From: Hyphomicrobiales bacterium
Lineage (GTDB): Bacteria > Pseudomonadota > Alphaproteobacteria > Rhizobiales > Aestuariivirgaceae
Assembly: GCA_014380505.1 (NCBI GenBank)
Contig: JACMJT010000224.1
Coordinates: 1 to 9,576, forward strand
DNA: 9,576 nt
Reading direction: 5' to 3'
The notes beneath the pieces were generated by a model. It saw nothing but the letters and a program-made list of their open reading frames with translations. It made no database searches and was not told where the DNA came from. The position numbers and the translations under genes were made by a program. This document shows positions 6,779-9,576 of the stretch, in pieces (position 1 is the stretch's first letter; each line of letters begins with the position of its first letter).

Positions 6779-7940
6779 GGGCAGGCTTTCGCACCAGGCG
6801 GCCGCCATTCAATGCAAGGCCAGCGAGCAGGATGGCGTAGAAGACTGCAAGCGTCACCGGCATGGCATTGATGCCGAAGGCGTCAATAGAGGCACCCGCG
6901 ATGGGCGGGCCGAGCAAACCGCCCACCCCCCACATGGCGGCGAAAGCGGCGGAGCCCGCGATCACATCGGGCCCCTTGAAGGTGTCGCCCATTGTCGCAA
7001 GCGCCACCACATAGACGCCGAAAGCACAGGCCGAGAGCATGATGGCGGCGGGCCAGATAGCCCAGGTGCCGATCAGCGGGATGAGGCTGAGGCTCAAGAC
7101 GATGGTCAGGCCCGCCGTCACCACCACGACGCCGATGCGCGACCAGCGGTCGGCGAGGAGCCCCATGGGATAGAACAAAAACGTGTTGCCGATGATGGCG
7201 ATGCCGAGAATATGGCTTGCCGTTTCAAGTTCGAGGCCGTGGCGCAGGCCGAAGATGGTGAAGAAGGAAATGAAAACGCTGTCGAAAAGCGTAGCCGCCC
7301 CTACGGCGAAGAGGAGAAGGGGTGCGCGGCCAATGAAGCGGAAAAAACCGCCGCCCTGTTTCTGGCGGAAAACATCGTCGCTGACCTCGACGAAGGCGAG
7401 CGGTAAAGCGCCCGCCGCGATGCAGGCCATGCCGATGACCCATGGCGTCCAGCCATCGATGCCGGTGTACGGCAGGATGAGCGGACCCACCGAGAAAGTC
7501 ACGGCCAAAACGCTGACATAGAGCCCCATGATGCGGCCGCGATTGCCGTCACCGGCGAACGTCAGGACCCAGGCTTCGCTGATGGTGAAAAGCGTTCCCG
7601 CGGCGATGCCGAAGATGAAGCGGATGGGAAACCACAGCCAGATGGAGGGCATTAGGGGAAACGCCAGCATTGTCGCGATCAGGATTGCAATCACGCCGAG
7701 GGCGATCTGCTTAGAGCCAAAGCGGCCAATGATATGGGGGAGCAGCGGACCCGCCATAAGAATGCCGATGGGACCCATGGCGGCATTGACGCCCATGATC
7801 CAGGCGGGAATGCCCTGGCGCTCCATCAGCAGCGGCAGAAGCTGCAGGGTCAGCCCCATGGCGATGTCGCAGCAGGCCACCGTCGCAATCGCGGCGACAA
7901 GATTGCCATAGCGCCGGGAAGTGGCCGCGGTTTGAGTCAT
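6771..7940 (-). CDS. MFS transporter, first gene of the four-gene operon
   Basis: This is a 389-residue, 12-helix MFS carrier in the cytoplasmic membrane. After a short polar lead (MTQTAATSRRYG) it reads NLVAAIATVACCDIAMGLTLQLLPLLMERQGIP. It carries LFTISEAWVLTFAGDGNRGRIMGLYVSVLAVTFSVGP and the helix 8-9 loop FYPMGLLADRWSRIG. Both blocks align with the downstream MFS protein, so the two are tandem paralogues. A shared or heteromeric role is possible but unproven, and the substrate is unknown. The ATG at 7938-7940 has no Shine-Dalgarno. A TTGCCC/TAGAGC promoter-like pair ends six bases upstream of it, suggesting a leaderless operon mRNA. It is divergent from the hydrolase gene across 76 bases. 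Confidence 0.93.
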   Translation of the reverse strand: MTQTAATSRRYGNLVAAIATVACCDIAMGLTLQLLPLLMERQGIPAWIMGVNAAMGPIGILMAGPLLPHIIGRFGSKQIALGVIAILIATMLAFPLMPSIWLWFPIRFIFGIAAGTLFTISEAWVLTFAGDGNRGRIMGLYVSVLAVTFSVGPLILPYTGIDGWTPWVIGMACIAAGALPLAFVEVSDDVFRQKQGGGFFRFIGRAPLLLFAVGAATLFDSVFISFFTIFGLRHGLELETASHILGIAIIGNTFLFYPMGLLADRWSRIGVVVVTAGLTIVLSLSLIPLIGTWAIWPAAIMLSACAFGVYVVALATMGDTFKGPDVIAGSAAFAAMWGVGGLLGPPIAGASIDAFGINAMPVTLAVFYAILLAGLALNGGRLVRKPAHG

Positions 7941-7946
7941 CGGCTG

Positions 7947-7975
7947 GCTCTAGCTGTTGGGTGTATCGCGGGCAA
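7947..7975 (-). promoter_or_regulatory. Possible promoter of the MFS-MFS-EamA-prmB operon
   Basis: On the minus strand TTGCCC (7970-7975), a 17-base spacer and TAGAGC (7947-7952) are followed by six bases and the ATG. The -10 box is poor, but the spacing and the six-base gap repeat the arrangement before the cold shock gene. The -35 boxes of this and the divergent promoter are only four bases apart. Confidence 0.35.
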
Positions 7976-7979
7976 GCCG

Positions 7980-8008
7980 TTGCGCGTGGGCTGCAGCGCC
8001 GCTATGCA
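7980..8008 (+). promoter_or_regulatory. Possible promoter of the metallo-hydrolase gene
   Basis: TTGCGC (7980-7985), a 17-base spacer and TATGCA (8003-8008) end eight bases before the ATG at 8017. Transcription from it would begin within about two bases of the start codon, again with no Shine-Dalgarno. It is a modest consensus match in a divergent intergenic region. Confidence 0.4.
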
Positions 8009-8016
8009 GCGCGGCC

Positions 8017-8667
8017 ATGGCAAAGCTCAAGGTCCTCATTATTCCCGTCACGCCGTTTCAGCAGAATTGTTCGCTGGTTTTCGATGAGGAGGTAATGCGC
8101 GGCGCCATCGTCGATCCGGGCGGCGACGTTCCGGCAATTCTGGAGGCGATCAAGCAAAGCGGCGTGGCCATCGAAAAAATTTTGCTGACCCATGGCCACA
8201 TCGACCACGCGGGCGGTGCCGCGGAGTTGCGCGAGGCGCTTGGAACCTCAATCGAAGGCCCGCACCGGGAAGACAAGTTTCTGCTGGAAGGCCTGCCGGA
8301 AAGCGGCGCCAGATATGGCATGATGGGCGTGCGCGCGGTGGAGCCCGACCGCTGGCTTCAGGAAGGCGACACGGTGACAGTCGCTAGTCTCAGCTTCGGT
8401 GTGCTGGAAGCACCGGGGCACACGCCGGGTTCAGTCGTGTTCTTCAACGAGGCAAATCGTTTTGCGCTGATGGGCGATGTGCTGTTTCAAAATTCCGTTG
8501 GCCGCACCGACTTGCCGCGCGGCAGCCATGAAACGTTGCTACGCTCCATTCGCGAAAAGATTTTGCCGCTGGGCGATGATGTGGCGTTCCTGCCGGGCCA
8601 CGGCCCAGCCTCGCGCATCGGCGAGGAACGGCGGAACAATCCGTTTTTGCAGCGTACCGCTACTTGA
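8017..8667 (+). CDS. Metallo-beta-lactamase-fold hydrolase, glyoxalase II/YcbL type
   Basis: This 216-residue hydrolase binds two metals. The metal motif is THGHIDHAGG with His59, His61, Asp63 and His64. The other ligands are His135 (APGHTPGS), the bridging Asp154 (MGDVLF) and His195 (LPGHGP). Compact proteins with this pattern are glyoxalase II-like thioesterases; hydrolysis of S-lactoylglutathione or a related thioester is inferred, not shown. The frame is open to 7957, but the ATG at 8017 (MAKLKVLIIPVTPFQQNC) matches the family start, and the earlier stretch looks like intergenic DNA. The C-terminus is odd. After NNPFLQ the protein ends RTAT, whereas a second partial copy 660 bases downstream ends NNPFLQV. 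Homology breaks exactly after that Gln codon (8652), so the last five codons come from inserted DNA. The enzyme core is intact. Confidence 0.92.
   Translation: MAKLKVLIIPVTPFQQNCSLVFDEEVMRGAIVDPGGDVPAILEAIKQSGVAIEKILLTHGHIDHAGGAAELREALGTSIEGPHREDKFLLEGLPESGARYGMMGVRAVEPDRWLQEGDTVTVASLSFGVLEAPGHTPGSVVFFNEANRFALMGDVLFQNSVGRTDLPRGSHETLLRSIREKILPLGDDVAFLPGHGPASRIGEERRNNPFLQRTAT
8494..8652 (+). repeat. Direct repeat copy A: 3' end of the metallo-hydrolase gene
   Basis: These 159 bases recur at 9152-9309. By hand alignment there are nine substitutions and one missing base in the other copy. All nine substitutions are silent in the hydrolase frame. Homology ends sharply at CCGTTTTTGCAG. Confidence 0.93.
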
Positions 8668-9121
8668 GCTCAAATTGAAATGCTCATACCAAAAACATTT
8701 ACCGAATTTCTTTTGTCGGAGGGGCGTCCTCTTGCCGAGATCAATCCAGGAAGCGATGAATATGCACTGAAACCCTTAGTCGCGTTAAAGGCTCTTGATC
8801 TCTTGTCCGGGAGCCAAGTAGCCGTGCTGGGCGGAGATGTTCTGAAGGACGAAATTGGCAAGCTCACATATACCTATGAAAATTGGTACTGTGAGCGCCT
8901 CCCCAAGGAAGATCCACTGCACTATGTTAATCGAAGTCAGATGGTCGCACGTGAGTTTATTAACGCGCTGGTCCGGAAAAATAACGAGACACTCTATGTT
9001 GTGCTTGGCTTCTCAGAACTTGGCATTGTGAATGTACAAGGCAGCCGGGACTGACGGAAGGTGAAGGCATCTCGGCGCTGGTCTTGTTTCTTGCTCTCCT
9101 TGTGGGAGAGGATGGCAGCCG
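8653..9121. other. Probable acquired segment carrying the immunity-like gene
   Basis: This interval lies between the point where homology leaves the intact hydrolase gene (after 8652) and the approximate start of the decayed second copy (about 9122). It is less GC-rich than its surroundings: by hand count 174 of 354 bases over 8701-9054, against 39 of 60 in a hydrolase line (8101-8160). It holds one complete gene and no integrase, transposase or obvious terminal inverted repeats. The right boundary is uncertain by about 25 bases. Confidence 0.55.
8680..9054 (+). CDS. Orphan immunity-like protein, probably Imm40 family
   Basis: This 124-residue soluble protein has no signal peptide or membrane segment. 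From memory of the family it resembles Imm40, one of the immunity proteins of bacterial polymorphic toxin systems. The cues are an N-terminal FTEFLLSEGRPLAEINPGSDEYAL, a helix ending in VAVLGGDVL (47-55), a TYENWYCERLP segment (65-74), a helical VNRSQMVAREFINALV, and a final strand LYVVLGFSELGIV. Such proteins neutralise a cognate toxin in the cytoplasm. No toxin C-terminal domain is visible next to it, so it would be an orphan. Base composition is clearly AT-richer than its neighbours, in line with horizontal transfer. It starts 12 bases after the hydrolase stop, with no strong Shine-Dalgarno, and may be translated from the hydrolase transcript. The family call needs a profile search. Confidence 0.65.
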   Translation: MLIPKTFTEFLLSEGRPLAEINPGSDEYALKPLVALKALDLLSGSQVAVLGGDVLKDEIGKLTYTYENWYCERLPKEDPLHYVNRSQMVAREFINALVRKNNETLYVVLGFSELGIVNVQGSRD

Positions 9122-9315
9122 AAGGTTGACAGGTGATGTGTGGTTCAGGGCTCCGTTGGCCGCACCGATCTGCCGCGCGGCAGCCAGAAACGCTGCTCCG
9201 CTCTATTCGCGAAAAGATTTTGCCGCTGGGCGATGATGTGGCGTTCCTGCCGGGCCACGGACCAGCTTCGCGCATCGGCGAGGAGCGGAGGAACAATCCG
9301 TTTTTGCAGGTTTAA
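9122..9315 (+). pseudogene. Decayed 3' fragment of a second metallo-hydrolase copy
   Basis: This fragment matches about the last 64 codons of the hydrolase at 8017-8667, from LMGDVLF onward (here LTGDV) to NNPFLQ. It contains two single-base deletions, one after GATGTG (about 9140) and one in the CATGAAACG region (about 9187), which break the frame twice. Restoring the first gives [13 protein letters not shown], close to the usual family sequence, so the fragment descends from a once-functional gene. It ends QV then TAA (9313-9315), probably the native C-terminus of the gene at this locus. The catalytic N-terminal part with THGHIDH is missing, so no enzyme can be made. Confidence 0.88.
9152..9309 (+). 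repeat. Direct repeat copy B: displaced hydrolase 3' end
   Basis: This is the partner of 8494-8652, about 94% identical by hand alignment and one base shorter. It sits downstream of the immunity-like gene. Weaker homology continues leftward for about 20 to 30 bases, then fades. Confidence 0.93.
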
Positions 9316-9345
9316 GACTCTGCGTGGCATGGCCGTGCGCATCCG

Positions 9346-9576
9346 CTATGCGCCGCCGTGTTCATTCACGAAGTCGCTGTGTTTGGCGCCGGGGCCGTAA
9401 GGGATTTTATCCAGCTGTTTGAAATTTATCCGGCAGTTCCAGCTCCAGGCCTTATTCAGTACGGCGGTAACATGCTTGCGGTCGGCAGCGTTGAAGGGTG
9501 TCTCCCCGACGGTCCGCACTTCCACGTTGTCACGTCCCTTCTGGGCGATCTGCCACCATTTAACACCGTTGTGCGG
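9346..9576 (-). CDS. C-terminal part of an unrecognised protein, 5' end outside the window
   Basis: The minus-strand frame is open from the window edge to TAG (complement of 9346-9348) and gives 76 residues. These include NGVKWWQIAQKGRDNVEV, a VGETPFNAADRKHVTAVLNKAWSW stretch, NCRINFKQLDKIPYGPGAKH and the end FVNEHGGA. The sequence is mixed polar and aromatic with no membrane segment and one Cys, and it looks like the end of a soluble globular domain. I do not recognise the family. It converges on the decayed hydrolase copy, 30 bases from its stop, so before the insertion the hydrolase and this gene were probably adjacent convergent genes. Codon use is natural and the frame has no internal stops, which supports a real gene. 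Confidence 0.6.
   Translation of the reverse strand, partial: PHNGVKWWQIAQKGRDNVEVRTVGETPFNAADRKHVTAVLNKAWSWNCRINFKQLDKIPYGPGAKHSDFVNEHGGA

Noticed and set aside
5999..7406. Long plus-strand open frames opposite the two MFS genes
   Set aside because: They are highly charged, repetitive antisense translations of hydrophobic helices, with no recognisable domain.
8653..9121. Insertion sequence or transposon
   Set aside because: No transposase frame, terminal inverted repeats or short target duplication were found. The flanking repeats are gene-derived and 159 bases long.
9133..9315. Second copy of the hydrolase C-terminus as a short functional gene
   Set aside because: It lacks the metal-binding THGHIDH half and has two frame-breaking single-base deletions relative to the intact gene, so it is a relic.
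9337..9353. Inverted repeat GCGCAT/ATGCGC with a 5-base loop, as a terminator
   Set aside because: The stem is only six pairs, no T-run follows on either strand, and it overlaps the stop codon of the minus-strand gene.
1..9576. CRISPR array, tRNA, rRNA or riboswitch
   Set aside because: No regularly spaced short repeats, cloverleaf-like segments or conserved RNA elements were seen on either strand by eye.

Overview
The window is chromosomal DNA from an alphaproteobacterium, possibly of the Hyphomicrobiales, although the order is a guess. The evidence is the style of the separate cytochrome b and cytochrome c1 genes of the bc1 complex, a DUF922-type secreted protein, a PrmB methyltransferase and high-GC coding sequence. 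Gene density is high and the gene ends often overlap. No RNA genes, CRISPR arrays or insertion sequences were found.

Layout: (1) 1-1757, the 3' part of a bc1 operon: cytochrome b (5' end outside the window), then complete cytochrome c1. (2) 1792-3047: a convergent DUF922 gene, divergent from a cold shock protein gene across a 138-base promoter region. Next comes a small Cys-rich exported protein whose start codon appears to be out of frame by one G. (3) 3106-3831: a class I glutamine amidotransferase whose end overlaps the end of the convergent prmB. (4) 3821-7940, minus strand: a tight operon read in the order MFS transporter, paralogous MFS transporter, EamA/DMT transporter, prmB, with every junction overlapping. 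(5) 8017-8667: a metallo-beta-lactamase-fold hydrolase of the glyoxalase II/YcbL type, divergent from the operon. (6) 8653-9315: an accessory patch. An AT-richer gene resembling polymorphic-toxin immunity protein Imm40 lies between the intact hydrolase gene and a second, decayed copy of that hydrolase's 3' end. (7) 9346-9576: the C-terminal part of an unrecognised minus-strand gene running off the window.

The bc1 genes serve respiration. The minus-strand operon couples three probable efflux or uptake carriers to ribosomal protein L3 methylation, with no obvious shared pathway. Several genes (cold shock protein, hydrolase, lead MFS gene, perhaps the amidotransferase) have a -10-like box 6 to 9 bases before the ATG and no clear Shine-Dalgarno, which suggests leaderless mRNAs.

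The most unusual part is 8490-9315. About 159 bases of the hydrolase 3' end are present twice. All nine substitutions between the copies in that block are synonymous, and homology stops abruptly just before the stop codon. This looks like a small gene-acquisition scar in which the incoming DNA rebuilt the end of the host gene and left the displaced end to decay.
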